A stretch of DNA of 16,964 nucleotides from CG2-30-40-21 sp043806395 (GTDB lineage: Bacteria > UBA9089 > CG2-30-40-21): the NCBI GenBank assembly GCA_043806395.1, contig JAZDHC010000007.1, forward strand, positions 1-16,964. Reading direction: 5' to 3'. Shown here one piece after another: positions 1 to 8,100 of this stretch. The position numbers and the translations under genes were made by a program. How positions within the stretch are numbered: position 1 is the stretch's first letter; each line of letters begins with the position of its first letter. The notes under the pieces were generated by a model that ran no database searches, was not told the DNA's origin, and saw only the letters and a program-made list of their open reading frames with translations.

Positions 1-231
1 GTAAACAGTAGAAATCGGGAGGAAGAAGATATTATTCGTCGAACTACAAATATTGGGAGACCACTTGGCTTTAGTGATTTTTTAGATAAGATGGAATCGC
101 TATTGGGTAGGCATTTGCGACCAAGAAAAGCTGGAAGGCCACCTAAGAAAAAAGAGGAATATGGGGAAATATGGGATGTGTCCCCATATTTCCCCAATAT
201 TTCCCCTGCAGGATTGCGACATGCTGATTAA
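1..231 (+). pseudogene. 3' end of a Y1/REP-associated (IS200-like) transposase, running off the window's left edge
   Basis: The frame is open from base 1 to a TAA at 229-231. It encodes a tail with GRPLGFSDFLDKMESLLGR followed by a basic RPRKAGRPPKKK stretch. This pattern (GRPLG, then a short helix, then a K/R/G/P-rich tail) is typical of the C-terminus of REP-associated HUH/Y1 transposases. The catalytic HUH and tyrosine motifs would lie upstream, outside the window. The last codons read through the element's own terminal hairpin (162-196), and the stop lies in what is, in another frame, helicase sequence. The natural protein end may therefore have been altered by the insertion. Whether the full-length gene is intact cannot be judged here. 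Family assignment rests on the tail alone. Confidence 0.7.
162..196. repeat. Terminal hairpin of the transposase element
   Basis: A 14-bp perfect stem (162-175 with 183-196) closes a 7-nt loop. The arms are GGGGAAATATGGG and its complement plus one T-A pair. Subterminal hairpins at the right end are the recognition structures of IS200/IS605 and REP-associated transposases, and the position directly after the transposase C-terminus fits that role. The recognisable helicase sequence starts about 10 bases after the hairpin, so the element boundary is placed near 205-206. Confidence 0.7.
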
Positions 232-1054
232 TTATGATATTCATTGGAACCCTGTGCGTATTATCCAGCGGTTTGGCCGTATAGACAGGATCGGCTCAAC
301 GAATAAAGATATTCAGCTGGTCAACTTCTGGCCACAGTTATCCCTTGATGATTATATAAATCTGAAAAACCGGGTTGAAAGCAAGATGTTTATCGTTGAT
401 GCGACAGCAACCGGTGAAGATAATGTTCTGACCAATAAATCTTCGGATTTGATATTTAGGAAGAAACAACTGGAACGATTGCAGGAAGAGGTTGTTGACA
501 TCGAAGAGATGGGCTCAGGGGTCTCAATTACCGATCTGGGATTAAACGATTTTCGCATGGATTTGGTTAACCATATCAAAGAGAACGGAAGTCTTGCAAG
601 CGTTGCTAACGGAATGCATACGGTTTGCGGGAAAGATGTTGAGCGTGGGATTAAAGAAGGTGTCATTTTTGTCTTAAAAAATATTAACAGCGAAGTCAAT
701 ATTGATAAGACCAATCAGCTTCATCCGTTTTATTTGGTGTACATAACTGCTAATGGGGAGATTTCTTCAAATCATTTGAATGTGAAAACCACGCTGGATA
801 TCCTGCGCACGCTTTGTAAAGGCAATAGCGAACCCTTAAAAGATGTGTACGAAGTATTTAACGATGAGACTGACGACGGCAAGAATATGGTCAAGTATTC
901 CGGACTACTGAACAAGGCTATCGAATCCGTGCTTCATGTGAAGGATGAAAGCGACGTGGACAGCCTTTTTACGGCAGGAGGCACCACCGCGCTCATGAAC
1001 AATATAAAGGGGCTTGAGGATTTTGAACTTTTGACTTTTGTGGTGATTAAGTAA
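206..1054 (+). pseudogene. C-terminal fragment of an SNF2-like DNA helicase, 5' part lost to transposon insertion
   Basis: From codon 206 the frame matches the end of a superfamily 2 helicase. LQDCDMLINYDIHWNP leads into IIQRFGRIDRIGS, which is motif VI with its arginine fingers, and is followed by about 240 residues of C-terminal extension. Everything N-terminal (Walker A, DEAH box, motifs III-V) is missing, and the sequence immediately upstream belongs to a transposase element. An ATG at 161, inside the element's hairpin and preceded by GAGG, keeps the same frame open, so a 297-residue fusion fragment could be translated. Without the ATPase core it cannot be an active helicase. The stop overlaps the DUF4391 start by one base, showing they were one operon. 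In related loci a full-length protein of this kind (about 1000 residues) sits next to DUF4391 and type III-like Mod/Res genes; that neighbourhood statement is recollection, not tested here. Confidence 0.75.
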
Positions 1055-1695
1055 TGGTCAATGATAATTTTAGACTACCCAAGACAGCTTTTGTAAATAA
1101 GTTTATCGCCAAGACTAAGTTTTACGAAAAGGCGGCTTTAGGGGCAAAGCTACAGAAAGAATTTATAGATAAAATTCAAAAGATCACATGGAAATACAAA
1201 CTGGCGGAAAGTACCATTGGCATCACAAAGACAGCCAAGGTGACCGAGATACAGATATTTGAAATTGAGCTAAAAGAGCAGGTGATACCCAAAAATGTTT
1301 TACGGATTATTGATAAGGCAATTCCTTATCAGATACTGTATCGGTTTATTTACAAAGAAAATGTGGCATATGCGGTCACATTAAAAGAGGGCGGTATAGG
1401 GAATTATTATTTTTCCGAATGGAATGAGGGCAAAAGTTTTGATTTTACCGGTATTGATCTGGAGAAGGTTTATCAGAAGATCATTAAGGCGTTTATAACA
1501 AGTGAGGCAAAAGCAAAAACCAGTTTTAATGAAATTATAGACACCGACAATAAGATAAAGGCAATAGAAAACGAGATCGGGGTTTTGGAGAACAGGATAT
1601 CAAAAGAAAAGCAGTTTAACCGAAAGGTTGAGATAAATAAAGTTTTACTGGAGAAGAAAGCGTTGCTTAATGAAATAAAAGATGGACTGAAATAA
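1054..1695 (+). CDS. DUF4391 domain protein of the restriction/defence operon
   Basis: The protein has 213 residues, the usual size for DUF4391. The N-terminal part has FRLPKTAFVNKFIAKTKFYE, which is characteristic of the family. It is followed by an alpha/beta core containing the IQIFEIEL strand and the IPYQILYRF segment. Residues about 165-213 are charged and heptad-like (EIGVLENRISKEKQ), suggesting a coiled coil for oligomerisation. No catalytic motif is visible and the biochemical function of the family is unknown to me. The ATG overlaps the helicase stop (TAATG), implying translational coupling, and its own stop is overlapped in the same way by the next, decayed frame. A role as partner of the neighbouring helicase in phage restriction is inferred from operon position only. 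Confidence 0.75.
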   Translation: MVNDNFRLPKTAFVNKFIAKTKFYEKAALGAKLQKEFIDKIQKITWKYKLAESTIGITKTAKVTEIQIFEIELKEQVIPKNVLRIIDKAIPYQILYRFIYKENVAYAVTLKEGGIGNYYFSEWNEGKSFDFTGIDLEKVYQKIIKAFITSEAKAKTSFNEIIDTDNKIKAIENEIGVLENRISKEKQFNRKVEINKVLLEKKALLNEIKDGLK

Positions 1696-1802
1696 TGGCA
1701 AAAATCGATTTGCATGTTTCTAATTAGGGCGAATTTGCCATAAATAAATTTAGGCTGGATATTAAGCAGCTATAAGATATTGTGAGGAAGGAGTGCAAAT
1801 AA
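1695..1802 (+). pseudogene. Possible decayed small gene between DUF4391 and ORF6N
   Basis: An ATG overlaps the DUF4391 stop in the same TAATG arrangement seen at the previous junction. It opens MAKIDLHVSN, then meets TAG (1725-1727). The same frame continues with protein-like sequence, meets TAA (1773-1775), and ends at TAA (1800-1802), just before the ORF6N start. The first eight residues resemble the start of PHP-domain phosphoesterases (KIDLHVHS), but nothing after them supports that. It may be a remnant of a lost operon gene, a 10-codon leader, or chance. Confidence 0.3.
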
Positions 1803-1803
1803 A

Positions 1804-2727
1804 ATGAAAAAACAAAAAACTCAAAGCACGGATTTAGCGAAGCAAACTGACAATCTATATGAAAAATCAGATATCGCAAACAAGATTTTTCTTTTTCGTG
1901 GTCTGCAAGTGATGACTGATCGTGATTTGGCGGAATTATATGCGGTAGAAACAAAAGTGTTAAATCAAGCGGTCAAAAGAAATATCGTCCGGTTCCCTGA
2001 TATTTTTCGTTTTCAACTCACTAAAGAAGAAACAAAAGAACTGGTCACAAGTTGTGACCGGTTTAAAAATCTTAAACACTCGACCTCAAATCCATATGTG
2101 TTTACTGAACAAGGTGTTGCCATGCTCTCAGCTGTTTTACATAGCAAGACAGCTATAGATATAAGCATCAAAATAATAAAAACTTTTGTCGAAATGCGAA
2201 AGTTTATCATAAAGAATGCTGAAGTTTTTCATAGGCTTGATAATCTGGAATTAAAACAGATCGAACATATAAACCAGAGTGATAAAAATTTTAAAATTCT
2301 TTTTGACGCACTTGAAAATAATTCATTAACAGCAAAGCAGGGAATTTTCTATGATGGACAAATCTTTGACGCGTATCAATTGATATCAGATATCATACGA
2401 AGCGCGAAGAAGGCTATAGTGCTTATAGATAACTATGTTGATGATAGTGTGTTGAAATTATTATCAAAACGGGAAAAAGGGGTTGTTGTTACAATTTATT
2501 CAAGAGATATCACAGAGACACTTCAGCAAGATATCGCGAAATATAATTCTCAGTATGCGTATGCAGAAATAATATTAAAAGAATTAAAAACGGCGCACGA
2601 TAGGTTTATAATTATTGACAAAAAAATTATTTACCATTTTGGGGCATCTTTAAAAGATGCAGGAAAAAAATGGTTCGCTTTTTCAAGGTTAAGCATAAAC
2701 GCGCAAGAAATTTTAGATAGACTATAA
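1804..2727 (+). CDS. ORF6N-domain DNA-binding protein with PLD-like C-terminal domain
   Basis: The protein has 307 residues. Residues about 25-130 form an ORF6N domain (IFLFRGLQVMTDRDLAELY, RFPDIFRFQLTKEE, NPYVFTEQGVAMLSAVL), a DNA-binding module shared with phage antirepressor and KilA-N-like proteins. A short helical linker follows. The C-terminal 120 residues (GQIFDAYQLISDIIRSAKKAIVL onward) resemble a single-unit phospholipase D-like domain: H265-D-R-F-I-I-I-D272, then a YHFGASLKDAGKKW segment. The canonical HxK is HDR here, so catalytic activity is uncertain. The start is set by GGAAGGAG 11-13 bases upstream. It lies between DUF4391 and mod, with 9 bases to mod. ORF6N proteins recur beside type III-like systems, but their role there is unclear. 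A perfect palindrome (2043-2059) lies inside the domain's coding sequence. Confidence 0.8.
   Translation: MKKQKTQSTDLAKQTDNLYEKSDIANKIFLFRGLQVMTDRDLAELYAVETKVLNQAVKRNIVRFPDIFRFQLTKEETKELVTSCDRFKNLKHSTSNPYVFTEQGVAMLSAVLHSKTAIDISIKIIKTFVEMRKFIIKNAEVFHRLDNLELKQIEHINQSDKNFKILFDALENNSLTAKQGIFYDGQIFDAYQLISDIIRSAKKAIVLIDNYVDDSVLKLLSKREKGVVVTIYSRDITETLQQDIAKYNSQYAYAEIILKELKTAHDRFIIIDKKIIYHFGASLKDAGKKWFAFSRLSINAQEILDRL
2043..2059. promoter_or_regulatory. 17-bp intragenic palindrome, candidate operator
   Basis: GGTCACAA-G-TTGTGACC has perfect 8-bp arms around one central base and extends imperfectly to 21 bp. It lies inside the ORF6N coding region, where it encodes part of LVTSCDRF. Its size and symmetry fit a dimeric DNA-binding protein's operator, and autoregulation by the encoded protein is an inference. 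Confidence 0.35.
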
Positions 2728-2736
2728 GGAGAAAAA

Positions 2737-4701
2737 ATGGATAAATTGAAAATGCAGAGCCCGGATATGACAAATAAGAATATCGAGTGCCTTGCCGAAC
2801 TTTTCCCGAATGTTGTTACCGAAATAAGAGATGAGAGCGGCGCCATCAGAAAGGCTATTGATTTCGATCTGCTTAAACAGGTTTTGTCCAAGAACATTGT
2901 AGAGGGTGATGACGAGCGGTATCGGTTGGACTGGCCCGGTAAAAAGGCATCACTTCTGAAAGCCAACATGCCTATTACCAAAACATTGCGGCCTTGCCGT
3001 GAGGAATCGGTCAATTTTGATACTACGGAAAATCTTTATATTGAAGGCGATAACTTTGAAGTGCTGAAGATTTTGCAGGAGAGTTATCTTGGCAAGGTGA
3101 AGATGATCTACATTGATCCGCCGTATAATACGGGGAATGATTTTATTTATAAGGACGATTTTTCAAAGAGTAAAGAAGAGTATGAAGGAGAGCTGGGTGC
3201 GACTGACGAAGACGGCGGAAAACTGTTTAGGAATACGGATAGTAATGGAAGATTCCACTCTGATTGGTTGAGTATGATGTATGAGCGACTTGTGGTGGCG
3301 AGGGATTTGCTTAAAGATGACGGGGTGGTTTTTATCAGTATTGATGATAATGAAGTTCATAATTTGAGGAAGATTTGTGATGAGGTTTTCGGTGAGCATA
3401 ATTTTCTCGGCCTTTTCATTATAAATTCAACGCCAAACGCGCGAGATTATGGGCATATTGGAAAAATGCATGAATTTGTGTTGTTTTATTCAAAAAATAT
3501 TCAGCTTACTACTTCGAATATGCTCCCAATTGAGGATAAAATATTTAAATACTCTGACACAACTGGTGGTTACAATATTCACCCATTGTATAACAGCAAT
3601 GAAGCCTTTACAAATTTGAACAGACCAAACCTGTTTTATCCATTCTATTTGTACACTGATGAACCAATTGAAAACGATTTCTATGCTATAGGGCTTGAAA
3701 AGAAAGCTAACGCTGTTGAAATATTTCCGCCGCAGTCTGTTAAAAATGCTGTACAGTTCATATGGCGTTGGGGAAAGGAGAAGGCAAGAGAAAACTTAAA
3801 CCGAGAGATTATCGGTTATAAAACGGAAAATAACGAATATAGGATTGTTCAGAAAATGCGCCATAACGAGAAAATTATTCGAAGTTTATTGACTGAAACG
3901 AAATATTCAAGTAGGCGAGGTACTGCTGAGGTAGAGGATATACTAAAGGGTAAAATATTTTCATTTCCCAAACCACTTTCTTTGTTATCAGATCTCTGCA
4001 AAGTTGCTACAGATGAGACATCGATAGTTCTTGATTTGTTTTCAGGATCAGCCACCACCGCCCACGCCGTCATGCAACTCAATGCTGAAGATAACGGTAA
4101 TCGCAAATTCATCATGGTTCAGCTTCCTGAAAAGACTGATGAAAGCAGTGAGGCATTTAAAGCCGGGTACAAGACCATTGCGGAGATAGGTAAAGAACGC
4201 ATCCGCCGCGCAGGCAAGAAAATAGTCGAAGAGCTTAAAGCTAAGAATCAGCAACTTGAGCTGGCCCAAGAACCGGTTGACGCGAGCAAGATAGATATAG
4301 GTTTTCGTGTTTATAAAACTGACGAAAGCAACATGAAAGATGTTTTCTATCATCCCAGCAAACTCAAACAAGCTTATCTTTCATCCCTCGAAAGCAACAT
4401 CAAAGAAGACCGCACACCGGAAGATTTACTCACACAAGTCATTCTCGACCTCGGCCTTGAACTAACCCTGCCCATCGAAACCAAAAAGATACTTGGCAAT
4501 ACAGTGTTCATCGTCCAGACCAACGCTTTGGTTGCCTGCTTTGACAACGATATTGACTTCAAGATTGTTGATACCATCTCCGACCTCAAACCCTTCAAAG
4601 TAGTCTTCAAAGACGCAAGTTTTAAGGATGACAAAGACCGTATCAATGTGGAAGAGCGGTTTAAGAGGCTTTCCCCCGAGACAAAGGTTACGGTTATATA
4701 A
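2737..4701 (+). CDS. mod: Type III-like DNA adenine methyltransferase (Mod subunit)
   Basis: The protein has 654 residues, normal for a type III Mod. The order of motifs is that of beta-class N6-adenine methyltransferases. The catalytic D127-P-P-Y130 (followed by NTGNDF) comes first, and the AdoMet-binding motif DLFSGSATTAHA (from D433) comes last. The GDNFEVLKIL segment stands just before the catalytic motif. The region between (about residues 220-400) is the likely target recognition domain and decides the DNA sequence methylated; it cannot be read from sequence. The C-terminal 150 residues probably contact Res. The start is set by AAGGAG, 6 bases upstream. Mod would methylate one strand of an asymmetric site, protecting it from, and specifying cleavage by, the Res protein downstream. 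No frameshift or phase-variable repeat is seen within it. Confidence 0.93.
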   Translation: MDKLKMQSPDMTNKNIECLAELFPNVVTEIRDESGAIRKAIDFDLLKQVLSKNIVEGDDERYRLDWPGKKASLLKANMPITKTLRPCREESVNFDTTENLYIEGDNFEVLKILQESYLGKVKMIYIDPPYNTGNDFIYKDDFSKSKEEYEGELGATDEDGGKLFRNTDSNGRFHSDWLSMMYERLVVARDLLKDDGVVFISIDDNEVHNLRKICDEVFGEHNFLGLFIINSTPNARDYGHIGKMHEFVLFYSKNIQLTTSNMLPIEDKIFKYSDTTGGYNIHPLYNSNEAFTNLNRPNLFYPFYLYTDEPIENDFYAIGLEKKANAVEIFPPQSVKNAVQFIWRWGKEKARENLNREIIGYKTENNEYRIVQKMRHNEKIIRSLLTETKYSSRRGTAEVEDILKGKIFSFPKPLSLLSDLCKVATDETSIVLDLFSGSATTAHAVMQLNAEDNGNRKFIMVQLPEKTDESSEAFKAGYKTIAEIGKERIRRAGKKIVEELKAKNQQLELAQEPVDASKIDIGFRVYKTDESNMKDVFYHPSKLKQAYLSSLESNIKEDRTPEDLLTQVILDLGLELTLPIETKKILGNTVFIVQTNALVACFDNDIDFKIVDTISDLKPFKVVFKDASFKDDKDRINVEERFKRLSPETKVTVI

Positions 4702-4705
4702 TTAT

Positions 4706-4747
4706 GAATTGTGAATGGTGAATTGTGAATGGTGAATGGTGAATGGG
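4706..4747 (+). repeat. Six-unit 7-bp tandem array, left border of the IVP cassette
   Basis: Six consecutive heptamers alternate between GAATTGT and GAATGGT and end with GAATGGG. The array begins 4 bases after the mod stop and runs into the start of the IVP gene. It is the reverse complement in type (ATTCACA, ATTCACC) of the array on the other side of that gene. Confidence 0.85.
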
Positions 4748-4754
4748 GTATTAT

Positions 4755-5120
4755 ATGAAGGAAAATATTATTAAAAATAAGAGTTTTGATTTTGCTTTGA
4801 GAATTGTAAATCTCTTTAAGTTTTTGCAGGATAAAAAGGAATTTATTTTGTCGAAACAGGTTTTACGAAGCGGGACATCTATTGGAGCGATGGTTAGAGA
4901 ATCAGAACATGCGGAAAGCAAGGCCGATTTTATACATAAAATGTCAATTGCTCAAAAAGAAGCAAATGAGTCTATATATTGGTTGGAGCTATTATACAAA
5001 TCAGATTATTTAGATAAAAATATGTTCAATTCACTTGAGTCCGATATAATTGAAATTCAAAAATTACTTTCATCAATCGTTATTAGTAGTAAAAATAAAT
5101 TAAAAGGAGATGTGAATTAA
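4755..5120 (+). CDS. Four-helix-bundle protein (S23 / 23S rRNA intervening-sequence family)
   Basis: From the ATG at 4755 the protein has 121 residues, the family's usual size. Hallmarks are the FDFALRIVNLFKFL first helix, QVLRSGTSIGAMVRES (typical LRSGTSIGANI-type signature), SKADFIHKMSIAQKEANES, and YWLELLYKSDYL. The family is named after proteins encoded inside 23S rRNA insertions, but many members stand alone. They are small helical pentamers with no known enzymatic function. I prefer the second ATG (4755) because the first, at 4743, lies within the upstream repeat array, while GGGG at 4745-4748 can act as a weak SD for 4755. The gene separates mod from res, which normally adjoin, and is bounded by opposed heptamer arrays, suggesting that it arrived as a unit. 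It resembles DGR Avd proteins in fold family, but no reverse transcriptase is present. Confidence 0.85.
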   Translation: MKENIIKNKSFDFALRIVNLFKFLQDKKEFILSKQVLRSGTSIGAMVRESEHAESKADFIHKMSIAQKEANESIYWLELLYKSDYLDKNMFNSLESDIIEIQKLLSSIVISSKNKLKGDVN

Positions 5121-5142
5121 AATGGTTTATTGTCTTTTTTAC

Positions 5143-5177
5143 ATTAATCATTCATCATTTATAATTCACAATTAATT
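5143..5177. repeat. Five-unit degenerate 7-bp array, right border of the IVP cassette
   Basis: In register are ATTAATC, ATTCATC, ATTTATA, ATTCACA and ATTAATT, ending 2 bases before the res ATG. The consensus ATTCACA is the complement of GAATTGT-type units (TGTGAAT) on the left side. The array therefore forms an inverted border and occupies the position where the res ribosome binding site should be. Confidence 0.7.
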
Positions 5178-5179
5178 AT

Positions 5180-8100
5180 ATGAAACTGCAATTTAAACAT
5201 CAGCAATATCAGACTGACGCCGCATCAGCGGTTGTCCGTTGTTTTGAGGGGCAAAGCAAAGGATTTAGAAAGGAGGTCGCGGGGAGGACAGGTTTTATTC
5301 CTTACGAGATCTTTTCCAATAAAAAACTGGAGATTGCCGATAGTGATATCTTGAAGAATGTTCAAACCCTGCAAAAAGAACAGGGGTTAAAGGTCATTGA
5401 TCGGTTGGACGGTTTGAACTTTACCATTGAAATGGAAACCGGTACCGGCAAGACCTATGTTTATACCAAAACCATGTATGAACTCAATAAGCATTACGGC
5501 TGGAACAAGTTTATTATCATGGTTCCATCGGTGGCTATTCGCGAAGGCGTTCATAAATCACTTGAGATAACCGCAGAGCATTTTCAGGAAATATACGGTA
5601 AAAAGATCCGTTTTTCCATCTACAACACCCAGAACAAATCAAATCTTATCAACATCAAGAGCTTTGCGGACACCTCGAATATCGAAGTGATCATTATGAA
5701 TTATCAGGCCTTTGCCACAACCAGTCAGGAGTCCAGAAAAATTTTCCAGAAGCTCGATACGCTACAGTCTGAAAAGCCAATAGACATTATCAAGAGGGCC
5801 CGGCCGATATTGATCATTGATGAGCCTCAAAGGTTTGGAGAAAAGGCAGAAAAGATTTTTACCGACAGGGAATTTGACCAGTTGTTCACTTTGCGTTATT
5901 CCGCTACTCACAGACGAGATTTTAATAAAATCTACCGCCTTGACGCTATTGATGCCTACAACCAGAAACTGGTTAAAAAAATCAGCGTGAAAGGGATTGA
6001 GGTTGTTGGCAACAGCGGAACCAACAGCTATCTGTTTCTTGATCGAATACAGGTCAGTACCAGTAAATACCCTGTAGCCTATGTAGAGTTGGAAGTCAAA
6101 CAGGTTAATGGCATTCAGAAGAAAATTCGGCAGATTAAAGAAAAAGATGACCTCTATGTCTTCTCCAATGAACTCAAGCAATACAAAGGCTTTGTGGTAA
6201 AAGAGATTAGCGGACTCACCAACACTGTGTCATTTACTAACGGAGTCACCCTCTCTGTCGGACAGACTGCCGGAGATGTGGACGAGGAGCATGTTCGGCG
6301 TATTCAAATCCGTGAAACGATCAAATCGCATATCGAAAAAGAACGGATCATGTTTCAAAAGGGTATCAAAGTATTATCACTTTTCTTTATTGACGAAGTG
6401 GTGAAATATCGCGATTACAGCAGTCCCGACCAGAAAGGTATTTACGCCAAGGTTTTTGAGGATGAATACCACCGGCAGGCAATAAGCGAACTGAGTCTTT
6501 TTGAAACGGAGTATAACGACTATCTGAATAAATCTTCTGCTGAAGATATTCACAAAGGATATTTCTCCATTGATAAAAAAGGACAATTTGTAGACTCCAA
6601 AGAGAAACGGGGCGAAGGCGGCAGTGATGATGAGAGCGCCTATGACCTCATCATGAAGAATAAAGAGAGACTCTTGGATCTGAAGGAGCCGACGCGGTTT
6701 ATATTTTCTCACTCTGCCCTTCGTGAAGGCTGGGATAATCCAAATATTTTTCAGATATGCACTCTAAAGCACAGCCAGTCAACCATAAGTAAAAGGCAGG
6801 AGATCGGACGGGGTTTAAGAATCTGTGTTAATTCCAACGGTGACAGGATGGACACATCAGTACTCGAGGGGGAGTTTTTTGATGTGAATAAGTTAACCGT
6901 TGTTGCCAGCGAACCCTATGATTCCTTTGCCAAAGCATTGCAGAACGAAATTATTGAATCACTTTCTGATCGCCCGGTTACCCTTACTGCTGAAGTATTA
7001 AACAACCATGTCATTTATAACGAAAAAGGCGAGAAGTTTGTCTTTGACAGCAAGACCTCTATGGATCTGATTTTTGACATGAAAACAAAGGGCTATCTGG
7101 ATGCGAATTACCATATTACCGAAGCCCTTATCAAAGATGTTGAAAATAAAACCTATGCCGTGCCTGAAAAACTAAAAGGTTTTGAAAGCTGCATTGCAGA
7201 ACTCATGACCAGCATCTATACAACAGCAAACTTTAAGGCAGCAGAAAATGAAAATGCCAATAATATCAATGAGGCGATTCTTAGACCTAACGATAATTTT
7301 GCCAAAAAAGAGTTTCAGGATCTATGGAAGAAAATAAAAGTCAAAACAGTTTATGAAGTGGATTTTGATAGCAACGAGTTAATTAAAAAGAGCGTTGAGG
7401 CGATTGATAAGAATCTGACGGTTAAGAAGATTCTGGTACATATTACTTCTGGTGAACAAGAAGACAAGATGGATGAATCAAGTCTTAAATCAGGCGAGAG
7501 CATGAGGAAACAGCAGAATATCACAGAAAAAGCTGATTCACTTCTTGGTTCGTTGAAATATGATCTTGTTGCAGAAATTACGAAAGAGACAAATCTTACA
7601 AGAAGGACTGTCGTTAAGATATTACAGAGTCTGCGTATTGATACTTTCTATAATTTCAGAGTAAATCCGGAAAGTTTTATCCATGGGGTTGTGCATCTGA
7701 TTAATAATGAAAAGGCGACAACCCTCATCAATAACATAGTCTATTCAAAGACAGACCAATCCTATGACGACAGTGTATTCACTATCAATAATTTTAAGGG
7801 ATCTCTGGCCGACAACATTCTTGAAGTAAAAAAGCATGTGCATGATTATATCAAAACTGATTCTAAGGTAGAAAGAGATTTCGCGAAAGCCCTTGAGACT
7901 GAAGATGTCTTGGTTTATGCCAAATTACCGCGAGGACAAAATGGTTTTCAAATACCGACGCCGCTTGGCAATTATTCACCTGATTGGGCGATAGTCTTTG
8001 ACGCCGAGAAATATAAGTATGTTTATTTTATCGCAGAAACAAAAGGGAGCATGGAAAGCCTCCAGTTGAAAGAAATTGAACAGAAAAAAATAAGCTATGC

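Noticed and set aside
4755..5120. IVP protein as an Avd accessory factor of a diversity-generating retroelement
   Set aside because: No reverse transcriptase and no template/variable repeat pair is present in the window.
4706..5177. CRISPR-like array
   Set aside because: The repeats are contiguous 7-bp units without spacers.
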